Of a stretch of DNA of 64,000 nucleotides, positions 21,219 through 28,252 are shown in pieces. The position numbers and the translations under genes are program-made. Each line of letters opens with the position of its first letter. The stretch's first letter is position 1. Origin of the DNA: Pseudomonas cavernicola. Lineage in GTDB: Bacteria > Pseudomonadota > Gammaproteobacteria > Pseudomonadales > Pseudomonadaceae. The notes under the pieces were generated by a model. The model did no database searches, was not told the origin of the DNA, and worked only from the letters and a program-made list of their open reading frames with translations. The DNA lies in assembly GCF_003596405.1 (NCBI RefSeq), contig NZ_QYUR01000008.1, forward strand, positions 62,001 through 126,000, given 5' to 3'.

Positions 21219-22073
21219 TTAGGTGTGTAGATGTTCGGCTGCGTACAGGGTGTTTTCCAGCAGGCAGGCACGCGTCATCGGGCCCACGCCGCCAGGTACC
21301 GGGGTAATCCAGCCGGCGCGAGGTAGGGCGGTTTCGTATACCACGTCGCCGACCAGTTTGCCGTCTTCCTGGCGGTTGATTCCAACGTCAATAACGATAG
21401 CGCCTTCTTTGATCCACTCGCCTTTGACCAGTCCGGGTTTGCCGGCTGCAACCACGACCAGATCGGCATTGCCTACATGGCCAGCCAGGTCGCGAGTGAA
21501 GCGGTGTGTGACCGTTACAGTGCAGCCAGCCAACAGCAACTCCATCGCCATCGGTCGGCCAACGATGTTGGAAGCGCCAACGATGACTGCATTCATGCCG
21601 TACAGATCGGCGCCGGTACTGGCCAGCAGGGTCATAATGCCTTTGGGGGTGCAGGGGCGCAGCACTGGGATGCGTTGTGCTAAGCGGCCGATGTTGTAGG
21701 GGTGAAAGCCGTCGACATCTTTATCTGGGCGAATGCGCTCCAGCAGCAGGGAGGCGTCCAGGTGCTCCGGTAGCGGAAGCTGGACCAGGATACCGTCGAT
21801 GCTGGGGTCTTCATTAAGGCTGTCGATCAGGTCGCGCAGCTCAGTCTGGCTGGTGCTGGCCGGCAGGTCGTAGGCCCGGGACAGGAAACCAACTTCTTCA
21901 CAGTCTTTGCGCTTGTGCGAGACATACACCTGAGAGGCGGGGTCGCTGCCTACCAGGATCACCGCCAGGCCAGGGGTACGAAGGCCCTGTTGGCGACGCT
22001 CGGCGACACGTTGGGCGATCTGCTGGCGCAGGCTAGCGGCGATCGCTTTGCCGTCGATTAGTTGTGCGGTCAT
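21219..22073 (-). CDS. folD: FolD, arm 3 duplicate
   Basis: Predicted protein identical to 1876-2730. Same chromosomal gene read a third time; see that entry for motifs. Confidence 0.85.
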   Translation of the reverse strand: MTAQLIDGKAIAASLRQQIAQRVAERRQQGLRTPGLAVILVGSDPASQVYVSHKRKDCEEVGFLSRAYDLPASTSQTELRDLIDSLNEDPSIDGILVQLPLPEHLDASLLLERIRPDKDVDGFHPYNIGRLAQRIPVLRPCTPKGIMTLLASTGADLYGMNAVIVGASNIVGRPMAMELLLAGCTVTVTHRFTRDLAGHVGNADLVVVAAGKPGLVKGEWIKEGAIVIDVGINRQEDGKLVGDVVYETALPRAGWITPVPGGVGPMTRACLLENTLYAAEHLHT

Positions 22074-22350
22074 GACGCTTGGTTAACCATCGGAAATGAT
22101 TGAAAAAGGACGCGCATTCTCGCATGACAAGCCGGGCGGGCAAAGGCGGCTGGTCAGCAATTTCCCGTAACTCCTTTATCTCACTGAATTTTTTACGTTT
22201 TAGTGTTGACGGCAGTGAAAGCTGACTATAACATTCGCCCCGCTTGTCGAGCACAGCCAGACGCTGGGTAAGAAGGCAAGGCGAGTCGATGTTTGGTTCG
22301 CTGCAGCCAAAGCTTTAAGTCTGCGCTTCATGCGGAATGCAGATGAATAA

Positions 22351-22427
22351 GTGCCCGTAGCTCAGCTGGATAGAGCATCCGCCTTCTAAGCGGATGGTCG
22401 CAGGTTCGAGTCCTGCCGGGCACGCCA
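22351..22427 (+). tRNA. tRNA-Arg (UCU), arm 3 duplicate
   Basis: Exact duplicate of 3008-3084 at the constant 19,343-base offset. Confidence 0.85.
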
Positions 22428-22457
22428 ATAGGCTGTTTGGCACAAGTAGCGCAATAT

Positions 22458-22534
22458 GGTGGGCGTAGCTCAGTTGGTAGAGCACAGGATTGTGACTCCT
22501 GTTGTCGTGGGTTCGATCCCCATCGTCCACCCCA
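22458..22534 (+). tRNA. tRNA-His (GUG), arm 3 duplicate
   Basis: Exact duplicate of 3115-3191 at the constant offset. Confidence 0.85.
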
Positions 22535-22590
22535 TATTCGAAAAGACGCCAGACCTCAAAGTCTGGCGTCTTTGCTTCAAAGCCTGTTAC

Positions 22591-22675
22591 GCGGACGTGG
22601 TGGAATTGGTAGACACACTGGATTTAGGTTCCAGCGCCGCAAGGCGTGAGAGTTCGAGTCTCTCCGTCCGCACCA
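22591..22675 (+). tRNA. tRNA-Leu (UAG), arm 3 duplicate
   Basis: Exact duplicate of 3248-3332. The intact integrase gene ends 9 nt downstream on the other strand. Confidence 0.85.
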
Positions 22676-22684
22676 CCTTATAAA

Positions 22685-23794
22685 TCAAGGGGTTACGAGC
22701 TTTAACAGCGCTCCTCCTTGATGCGCTGGAACAGCAGCGTGAACTAAACGTGAACTGCCGTGTTCGCGTAGCCCATCCAGTACCCGCACGGCAGCCCTGA
22801 CCCTGGCCGGCGCCAAATGCGCATACCGCTCGGTCATCATGATGGTCGAGTGGCCGAGTAAATCCCTGACCTCCGCCAGCGCCACCCCAGCACTGATTAA
22901 GTGCGCCGCGCAGGTATGCCGCAGATCGTGAATCACCAGGTCATCGATGTGTGCGGACTTGCAGGCGCTGACAAAACCCTGGCGAATGCTTGCCACCCGA
23001 TCACCTGTTGCCCTGGCAAATACCCAGGGTGATCCCGGGCAAGCCTCTGCCCGATATGCCATCCGGCCCTTCAGGGCATCCATAGCCCCGTCATTCAGCG
23101 GGATGCTCCGGCGCTTACCGGCCTTGGTGTGCTGTCCTTCCAAGTAGATCAGGCGATTGACCAGATCCACGCGGCGCCACTCAAGCCCGAGCATTTCCTC
23201 CTTCCTGCAGCCGGTGTTGACCGCCAGATGGATAAAGTCCACCAGCAGCGCGCCATTCCTTTGTTTGCTGGCTACCCGACAGAGCGATTCAACCTCTGCC
23301 CGTGTCAGCCAGCGCACCCTGCCTTCCGGCTCACGCATCGTCCGACCCTTCACGGGGTTGGGTAGGGCCCATTCATACTCGACATTGCACCAGTTAATGG
23401 CTGCCGACAGCGCCGCAAGCTCCCGGTTGATCGTCGCTGCCGATGCGCCTGCCGCATGGCGCTTTGTCGTGTAGGCGCGGATCTGTGGGCCATCCAGGGC
23501 ATTCATCACCACGCCTGTAAACTGGGCGCGCAATGCTTTAACCCGATGAGTTGTGGTCTCGTAGCTGCGCTGATGCTGGCTGGCGTTGCGCAGGTAGGGG
23601 AGCATCACCTCTTCGAAGCTCCGGGGTGGATTCACCCCCCATTCCTTTTCCTTCCAGGCATCGGCCCGCGACTGTTGCTCTAGGGCTTTTGCCGCTGCGA
23701 AGTCGGTAGTTCCAGCAGAGCGTCGAGTTCTTTTGCCATCTGATTGTTTGACAAAGATCCACCAGTAGGGTGAATCCGCTCTTTTGTAGGGCAT
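22685..23794 (-). CDS. tyrosine-recombinase integrase of the tRNA-Leu element
   Basis: A 369-residue site-specific recombinase that would insert and excise the element at tRNA-Leu. The N-terminal arm-binding part (MPYKRADSPYWW) leads to a SAM-like core-binding domain at about 55-140 and the catalytic domain at 160-330. The active-site set is complete: Arg197 (TGCRKEE), Lys224, His289/Arg292 (HDLRH), His315 (LLGH) and Tyr324 (TERYAHL). The ATG at 23,794 has GGAGG seven bases upstream. Its 3-prime end lies 9 nt from tRNA-Leu, and the excisionase-like gene overlaps its start by 115 nt. This is the only intact copy of three. Confidence 0.93.
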   Translation of the reverse strand: MPYKRADSPYWWIFVKQSDGKRTRRSAGTTDFAAAKALEQQSRADAWKEKEWGVNPPRSFEEVMLPYLRNASQHQRSYETTTHRVKALRAQFTGVVMNALDGPQIRAYTTKRHAAGASAATINRELAALSAAINWCNVEYEWALPNPVKGRTMREPEGRVRWLTRAEVESLCRVASKQRNGALLVDFIHLAVNTGCRKEEMLGLEWRRVDLVNRLIYLEGQHTKAGKRRSIPLNDGAMDALKGRMAYRAEACPGSPWVFARATGDRVASIRQGFVSACKSAHIDDLVIHDLRHTCAAHLISAGVALAEVRDLLGHSTIMMTERYAHLAPARVRAAVRVLDGLREHGSSRLVHAAVPAHQGGALLKLVTP

Positions 23795-24000
23795 ACGGGT
23801 ACCTCCGTAATGCCGCCCGCGTTGGAGATACTAGCAGCGGCGGCCTCATCGATCATCTGCTGAAGCTGTTCTGCGTGGACGCGAACACCACGTTTCATCA
23901 GCCGAACGGATGGGATCAGGCGGTCACTGACCATGCGGTATGCAGTGGTACGGCTGACGCCGAGCATACCTGCCGCCTGCTCAACTGAAATAAGGCTCAT
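23680..24000 (-). CDS. excisionase / AlpA-like helix-turn-helix protein
   Basis: 106 residues. The first 50 form a MerR/AlpA-type helix-turn-helix (SVEQAAGMLGVSRTTAYRMV then RVHAEQLQQMI), typical of small directionality factors beside integrases. The C-terminal 45 residues are read from DNA that also encodes the integrase N-terminus in another frame, an unusually long 115-nt overlap. Two arms agree on this reading, so it is not a single-read error. The start overlaps the stop of the upstream 205-residue gene in ATGA, implying translational coupling. The DNA-binding role is well supported; excision is inferred from context. Confidence 0.75.
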   Translation of the reverse strand: MSLISVEQAAGMLGVSRTTAYRMVSDRLIPSVRLMKRGVRVHAEQLQQMIDEAAAASISNAGGITEVPVCPTKERIHPTGGSLSNNQMAKELDALLELPTSQRQKP

Positions 24001-24614
24001 GGCAATACCTCGCGGCCGCGAGTATTGCCGGCGGCGCGAGTATGAGTGGTCTCGTCGGCGCTGCGGCAGATGGCGACGATCACGGTGAGCTTGTGCATGA
24101 CCAGGAATTTCTCGCTCTGCGTATCGCCGTCGTCAGCTTCCACGTAACGGGAGGCCATCGTCTTAATCACCTCATCCAGCCCCACAAGCGCGTCGACCAG
24201 GTGCAGCGGCTCGCAAGGCTCCCAGCGCGTCCACAACCCTACCAGGGTGACCGGCTGCGAGTAGCGCGGGCGGTCTCCTATGCCGGCGGGCGGGAGCGCT
24301 GACGCCTTGTCCATGCGCTCTGTCGAGGTCGTCAGGGCAAGCGCCCTGATCGCCTTGTCCAGCTGGTGCCAGTGCTGGCTACCCTTACCATGACGTGAAT
24401 CCAACTCAACTAGCGGGCGGTCGACTGCCCTGGCTGAGACGTGTCGGTTGCTGGGAGAGTCGCAAGGGATGAACCAGCCAAGCCGGTAGAGGGTAAATGG
24501 CGTTAGGTCTCGGTGGGACTGGTTGCGGGTTTCAGCAGTGCTGCGGATGAACGCCAGGCGTTCGTCGGCAGTCATCCTTTCCACGGCGGTGCTGGGACGA
24601 TACTTATTTTTCAT
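23997..24614 (-). CDS. 205-residue hypothetical protein of the integrative element
   Basis: I do not recognise the family. The protein is soluble in appearance, with no signal peptide or membrane segment. The middle has GSQHWHQLDKAIRAL near residue 80 and a hydrophobic helix (KFLVMHKLTVIVAICRS) near 170. It heads a tight three-gene run with the excisionase-like gene (4-nt overlap) and the integrase, which suggests a role in control or mobility of the element. The start ATG at 24,614 precedes AAAAAT; a one-base change in that A run breaks the copy at 15,029. Confidence 0.55.
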   Translation of the reverse strand: MKNKYRPSTAVERMTADERLAFIRSTAETRNQSHRDLTPFTLYRLGWFIPCDSPSNRHVSARAVDRPLVELDSRHGKGSQHWHQLDKAIRALALTTSTERMDKASALPPAGIGDRPRYSQPVTLVGLWTRWEPCEPLHLVDALVGLDEVIKTMASRYVEADDGDTQSEKFLVMHKLTVIVAICRSADETTHTRAAGNTRGREVLP

Positions 24615-24756
24615 TGGGCGCCCTGGTCGTACCCCTGAAAACCAAGGGCCGAAGTTCCTGGTACAAAAGAGAGGAAAAAGGCCCGGACAACCCGGGCACT
24701 AAATGTGAGTGCCGCCCTTTCGTTTGGGGCGGTCACCCGTAATCAATCCTAACGAT

Positions 24757-24915
24757 TTAAGTATTAACCAACTCCTGATTTTCTGCCGAAATCTGCTCTG
24801 CAGGCCCCGGAATTACTGGCTTTTCAGCTTGCGCGAAGTTGTACCAGGCACCTCGTTGTTCGGTATGTTTGGCCAACCTCGCCGCGATGACTTGGAATGG
24901 TTGAACCGTGCGCAT
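24757..24915 (-). CDS. 52-residue hypothetical protein
   Basis: A short frame running from ATG at 24,915 with an AAGGAG site five bases upstream, to TAA at 24,757. The product is hydrophilic, with an N-terminal helix (MRTVQPFQVIAARLAKH) and a Pro/Gly-rich tail. The same 52 residues are encoded in arm 2. No family recognised. It follows the GroES-like fragment on the same strand, so the two may be one transcript. Confidence 0.5.
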   Translation of the reverse strand: MRTVQPFQVIAARLAKHTEQRGAWYNFAQAEKPVIPGPAEQISAENQELVNT

Positions 24916-24954
24916 CTCCTTGTTGGTGATGCAAGACCATAGGCCGCTTGTTTA

Positions 24955-25129
24955 TCAGGAGGCGCTGACCTCAAGCGCATACACCTCGCCCGTGCCCAGC
25001 CGCGGCCAGAACCCACCGCAATCACCACGCCCCGGTTGGGCCGCTCGGCCACCTCTTCGGGCAGCACAATGCTGTCGGTGGTCTTGGTTTTTTCGGGGCA
25101 AATCCACAGACCTCTTGGGCTTTTGTCAT
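24955..25129 (-). pseudogene. GroES-like short gene, frameshifted
   Basis: One frame encodes TDSIVLPEEVAERPNRGVVIAVG and a second encodes PRLGTGEVYALEVSAS before a TGA. Together they resemble the core of a GroES co-chaperonin barrel (IVLPE..EKPQRG.VVAVG). The ATG at 25,129 is in a third frame. The region is 175 nt in both arm 2 and arm 3, so at least two shifts are shared. Either it is a real remnant or both arms share the same base-calling faults. It is too short for a full GroES. Confidence 0.45.
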
Positions 25130-25169
25130 TGGGTGCAATTTGGGTCTAGTTGAGGGTTGGTTGAGGAGC

Positions 25170-25209
25170 GTGATGGTGTGCCTTTTAGGATCGGTTTGAG
25201 CGCACCGAT
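25170..25209 (+). repeat. 40-bp dispersed repeat, copy A
   Basis: Begins GTGATGGTGTGCCTTTTAG and ends GCGCACCGAT. It matches 54,250-54,289 at 34 of 40 positions by eye. The two copies lie near the integrase end of the element and just before the serine recombinase, so they may be shared ends of a mobile unit. Confidence 0.5.
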
Positions 25210-25256
25210 GAATCGACCCTTTTTTTGTAGACGTTTCTGAACGTCCGCAAAGGGTC

Positions 25257-25415
25257 CAGGCTGTGTGAAAACGTTTTGAGTGCCAAGCGCTGATCAATCA
25301 ATGATCAAATTCGGTGCTCTCTCGCGGATTCTATGCAAGCTAGCTCGGATAACTTCTGCAGATTTCGCGTAGCAACGCGAACCTCAGATTTGAGCGGGAG
25401 TTTTCACACAGCCTG
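25257..25415 (+). repeat. IS1182-type MITE with 4-bp duplication
   Basis: 159 bp with perfect 16-bp terminal inverted repeats CAGGCTGTGTGAAAAC, no coding capacity, and GGTC directly on both sides. The ends differ from those of the IS1182-family element at only one or two of 16 bases, so that transposase probably moves it. An apparently identical 159-bp copy is at 42,412-42,570. Confidence 0.8.
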
Positions 25416-25578
25416 GGTCGCAAGCAGACCTTCACGACCGGCAGCTAACGACCCAATCAATCAATTTTCAATTCGAGTTGGGTGCATCCACCTGTGAGCG
25501 GGGGCGAACAACGGTTCAGGCCAAAACCCGAAGCAGGCCTGCAGATGGCCTGAACACGATGCAAAAATCCATGTGGAA

Positions 25579-25974
25579 CTAATCAGCAACCCCACTGGTA
25601 ACCACAGTGAATTTCCGGCTGAACTCGAAGACCTCGCAGACCCCCGTGTGCCCAGCCGGAATCGAGACGGCATCGCCTGCGCTCATCTCGAATCGCTCGC
25701 CGGTGTCCATGGTAATTGCGATACGCCCCTCGATCAGCACGAAGGCTTCGTCGTTGTCGAAGCGCCAGTCGAACTTCGAAGGTTGCGACGTGAAGAACGC
25801 CACGGCTTTGTACGGGGTCTTCACGCCGACGGTGCGTAGAAGCTTCATGCGGGTGTCGGGATTACCTTCGATCACATCATCACCCAGCGGGTAGGCAAGC
25901 CAGCCATCGGGGGTATTCAGCGATGCCAGGGCGACAGAATCGATCGGGTTGGGCAGTTGGGAGCGAGCAGTCAT
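25579..25974 (-). CDS. small cupin protein (EutQ/DUF861-like)
   Basis: A 131-residue single cupin barrel with FDNDEAFVLIEGRIAI as motif 1 and GDAVSIPAGHTGVCEV as motif 2. The usual second metal His of motif 1 is not obvious, so metal binding is uncertain. Such proteins act as small isomerases, lyases or ligand sensors. It diverges from TetR regulator 1 across a region with two operator-like repeats, so it is probably controlled by that regulator. No signal peptide. A role in the neighbouring catabolic cluster is inferred from position only. Confidence 0.75.
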   Translation of the reverse strand: MTARSQLPNPIDSVALASLNTPDGWLAYPLGDDVIEGNPDTRMKLLRTVGVKTPYKAVAFFTSQPSKFDWRFDNDEAFVLIEGRIAITMDTGERFEMSAGDAVSIPAGHTGVCEVFEFSRKFTVVTSGVAD

Positions 25975-26011
25975 CTTCGGAGCCTCGTATCGGAAGAGGT
26001 GGATGAACGGC

Positions 26012-26067
26012 TATGACAAGTGGCATAGTCGAGGCTGAGGCTACACCAAAATATGACAGGTGGCATA
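26012..26067. promoter_or_regulatory. paired palindromic operators between cupin and TetR 1
   Basis: TATGACAAGTGGCATA at 26,012-26,027 and TATGACAGGTGGCATA at 26,052-26,067 differ at one base. Each is an imperfect palindrome of ATGNCA and TGNCAT half-sites, the form bound by TetR dimers. They sit between the divergent cupin and TetR starts, 40 bp apart (close to four helix turns). Binding by TetR regulator 1 is inferred. Confidence 0.65.
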
Positions 26068-26076
26068 ATTTTTACG

Positions 26077-26688
26077 ATGAGCACTTCTACTCGTGACCGA
26101 ATGATCGCCGGGGCCGCGGATCTTCTTCGCCGTAAGGGCATGACAGCGACCAGCATGCGTGAGGTCGTGCGTTACTCGAACACCCCGCGCGGTTCGATTG
26201 CGCACCACTTTCCCGGCGGCAAGCGTCAGCTACTCGAAGCTGCCGTCGACCACGCGGGCCGAGAAGTTAGCGAGCCGCTGGCGCAGCTACTGGGCAAGCA
26301 TGGTCCGGTGAAAGGCTTGGAGATGTTCGTTGCCTTGTGGCGAAAAATCCTTGAAGAGACAGCCTTCCAGGCCGGTTGTGCGGTGCTGGCCGTAGCGGTT
26401 GAGCAGTACGCTTCCGACCAGCGCGGCGAGTCGGAGACCGAGCTGGAAGCGCAGATCCAGCTGCAGCTGCTGGACCAGGCCAACGGCATCTTTGTGCAAT
26501 GGCAGGAAATCATCAGTCATTCGCTACAGGAAGCGGGCGTAGCGGACATCCGCTCTCGCAGCTTGGCACTGCTGGCGATTGCTTCCATCGAGGGTTCTGT
26601 CGCGCTGTGCAGAGCCGCTCGCAGTGTGGAGCCGCTCGACCTGATCTGGCAGGAATTGCAACGGAGTTTTGAGCGGGAGTTGACCTAG
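26077..26688 (+). CDS. TetR-family regulator 1
   Basis: 203 residues from the ATG at 26,077. The upstream in-frame ATG at 26,053 is not preferred because it lies inside an operator repeat. The N-terminal helix-turn-helix covers about residues 10-55 (AADLLRRKGMTATSMREVV, then GSIAHHFPGGKRQLL). The C-terminal ligand domain is of the LmrA/YxaF type seen in many Pseudomonas repressors. It probably represses itself and the divergent cupin. Its stop overlaps that of the convergent TetR 2 by four bases (CTAG). Confidence 0.88.
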   Translation: MSTSTRDRMIAGAADLLRRKGMTATSMREVVRYSNTPRGSIAHHFPGGKRQLLEAAVDHAGREVSEPLAQLLGKHGPVKGLEMFVALWRKILEETAFQAGCAVLAVAVEQYASDQRGESETELEAQIQLQLLDQANGIFVQWQEIISHSLQEAGVADIRSRSLALLAIASIEGSVALCRAARSVEPLDLIWQELQRSFERELT

Positions 26689-27260
26689 ACGCGAGTTCCC
26701 ACTAGTTCCAGCTGGCGCAGGCCACGCTCGGTCACTGCGTCTATGTAGCTCGGATCGCCGTAGATACGAGCCAGCAGGATAGCCCCCTCGAAGTCCGCGA
26801 CCAGTTGCCTCGCCAGTCGTTGCGCCTCCTCCTGGCTGTACCCGGCGCTATAGAGCTTGGCGAACGCGGCAGTCCAGTCATCCAGGAAGCGCCGGATCGG
26901 CTCCATAAGCTCCACCTTGCCATAGGTGGCGTCGACCGCGACGACGCCCATCAGGCAGCCAATCGAGTCGTCCTGGAAGAGCTTCTTGGCTTTGCGCCCC
27001 ATGCTTGTGAGTCGCTCATGCGGAGCCAGGTCTTCATCGAAGGCGATGGAGAACAGCGACTGTTTCAACCGCTCATGCGTCCAGTCCAGCACGTCCCGCA
27101 GGAGCGATTCCTTGTTGGGGTAGTGATGGTAGAAGGACGCCTTGGTTAGCCCGCAGGCGGATGACAACGCATCCATGGTGGTGCCGTGGTAGCCGAGGCG
27201 CTTGAAGGTATTGGCGCAACGCTGCAGAAGCTCATCGCGTGGGATTTTCAGTGGGCGCAC
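26685..27260 (-). CDS. TetR-family regulator 2
   Basis: 191 residues starting at GTG (27,258-27,260) with AGGAG seven bases upstream. The helix-turn-helix is at about 10-55 (FKRLGYHGTTMDALSSACGL, then SFYHHYPNKESLL), followed by a C-terminal ligand-binding domain. It is divergent from the crotonase/acyl-CoA dehydrogenase operon, with a long inverted-repeat operator in between. The likely role is repression of the catabolic operon until a CoA-ester or free-acid inducer is present. The inducer cannot be read from sequence. Confidence 0.88.
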   Translation of the reverse strand: MRPLKIPRDELLQRCANTFKRLGYHGTTMDALSSACGLTKASFYHHYPNKESLLRDVLDWTHERLKQSLFSIAFDEDLAPHERLTSMGRKAKKLFQDDSIGCLMGVVAVDATYGKVELMEPIRRFLDDWTAAFAKLYSAGYSQEEAQRLARQLVADFEGAILLARIYGDPSYIDAVTERGLRQLELVGTRV

Positions 27261-27328
27261 GGGCTACTCCTGCTCTAAATCATGCAGATTGATTCTATGT
27301 CATAAGCCTTGGCGTCTCAATTTGACGG

Positions 27329-27372
27329 TTACCGAATGTTTGTTTAGTTTTTGCAAACCGAACATTCGGTAA
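27329..27372. promoter_or_regulatory. inverted-repeat operator of the catabolic operon
   Basis: TTACCGAATGTT at 27,329-27,340 and AACATTCGGTAA at 27,361-27,372 are perfect 12-bp arms with a 20-bp AT-rich spacer. They lie between divergent TetR 2 and the enoyl-CoA hydratase gene, 61 bp before the latter's ATG. ACCGAATGTT-type arms are common among TetR repressors of acyl-CoA pathways. TetR 2 is the obvious candidate ligand. Confidence 0.75.
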
Positions 27373-27433
27373 GTAATTAAGGATTGCTTGGAAAACCAGG
27401 CAGCACCCTTTCATAAAGCCAGGAGAGTCTCCC

Positions 27434-28231
27434 ATGAGCGAAGCAAACAGCGGTCCGGGTCGCGTCACCCGAGAGCAGCGTGGTCATCTGTTCCTTATCG
27501 GCCTCGACCGGGCCGGCAAACGTAATGCTTTCGACAGCGCCATGCTGACCGACCTGGCCCTGGCCTTGGGCGAGTACGAGCGCAACGATGAGATGCGCTG
27601 CGCCGTCGTGTTCGCCCACGGCGAGCATTTCACAGCTGGCCTCGATCTGATGGAGCTGACGCCGAAGCTGGCTTCGGGTGGCTTCAAGTATCCGGATGAA
27701 GGCATCGATCCGTGGGGCGTATCGAAACCGCGCCGCGCTAAGCCGGTAGTGCTCGCCGTGCAAGGCACCTGCTGGACCGCCGGGATCGAGCTGGTGCTCA
27801 ACGCCGACATCGCCATCGCCGCCAGTAACACCCGCTTCGCTCACCTGGAAGTGCTGCGCGGCATTCCGCCGTCCGGTGGCTCCACCGTGCGCTTTACCCA
27901 GGCCGCAGGTTGGACCAACGCCATGCGCTACATGCTGACCGGCGAAGAGTTCGGTGCTGACGAGGCTCTGGCTATGCGTTTGCTGACCGAGGTCGTTGAG
28001 CCTGGCCAAGAGCTGGCGCGCGCCATCGAGTACGCCGAGCGCATCGCCAAAGCCGCTCCTCTGGCCATCAAGGCCACCCTGCAGTCTGCCTTCCAGGCGC
28101 GCGACGAGGGCGACGATGCTGCGCTCTCCAAACTCAACGAACTGCTGTTCACGCTGATCAAGAGCGAAGACCTGCGTGAAGGCGTCATGGCGATGATGCA
28201 GAAGCGTGAACCGGTGTTCAAAGGTCGTTAA
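27434..28231 (+). CDS. enoyl-CoA hydratase/isomerase (crotonase family)
   Basis: 265 residues, standard crotonase length. The fold is marked by KRNAFDSAML near residue 30, the oxyanion-hole segment HFTAGLDLMELTPK near 65, and VLAVQGTCWTAGIELVLNADIAIA near 105 with the second oxyanion Gly. At the usual catalytic positions the glutamates are not both clear, so hydratase versus isomerase activity is open. It starts at ATG after AGGAGAG and opens an operon with the acyl-CoA dehydrogenase 21 nt downstream. Cytoplasmic. Works on CoA esters made by the ligase at 30,041. Confidence 0.88.
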   Translation: MSEANSGPGRVTREQRGHLFLIGLDRAGKRNAFDSAMLTDLALALGEYERNDEMRCAVVFAHGEHFTAGLDLMELTPKLASGGFKYPDEGIDPWGVSKPRRAKPVVLAVQGTCWTAGIELVLNADIAIAASNTRFAHLEVLRGIPPSGGSTVRFTQAAGWTNAMRYMLTGEEFGADEALAMRLLTEVVEPGQELARAIEYAERIAKAAPLAIKATLQSAFQARDEGDDAALSKLNELLFTLIKSEDLREGVMAMMQKREPVFKGR

Positions 28232-28252
28232 CTGATAAGGCAGGGGCAAGAG

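Larger units (their letters stand above)
25130..25578. other. intergenic stretch with repeat and MITE
   Basis: No convincing gene. It holds a 40-bp repeat (25,170-25,209) also found at 54,250, a run of seven T near 25,220, and the 159-bp MITE at 25,257-25,415. The rest shows nothing I recognise. Confidence 0.5.
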
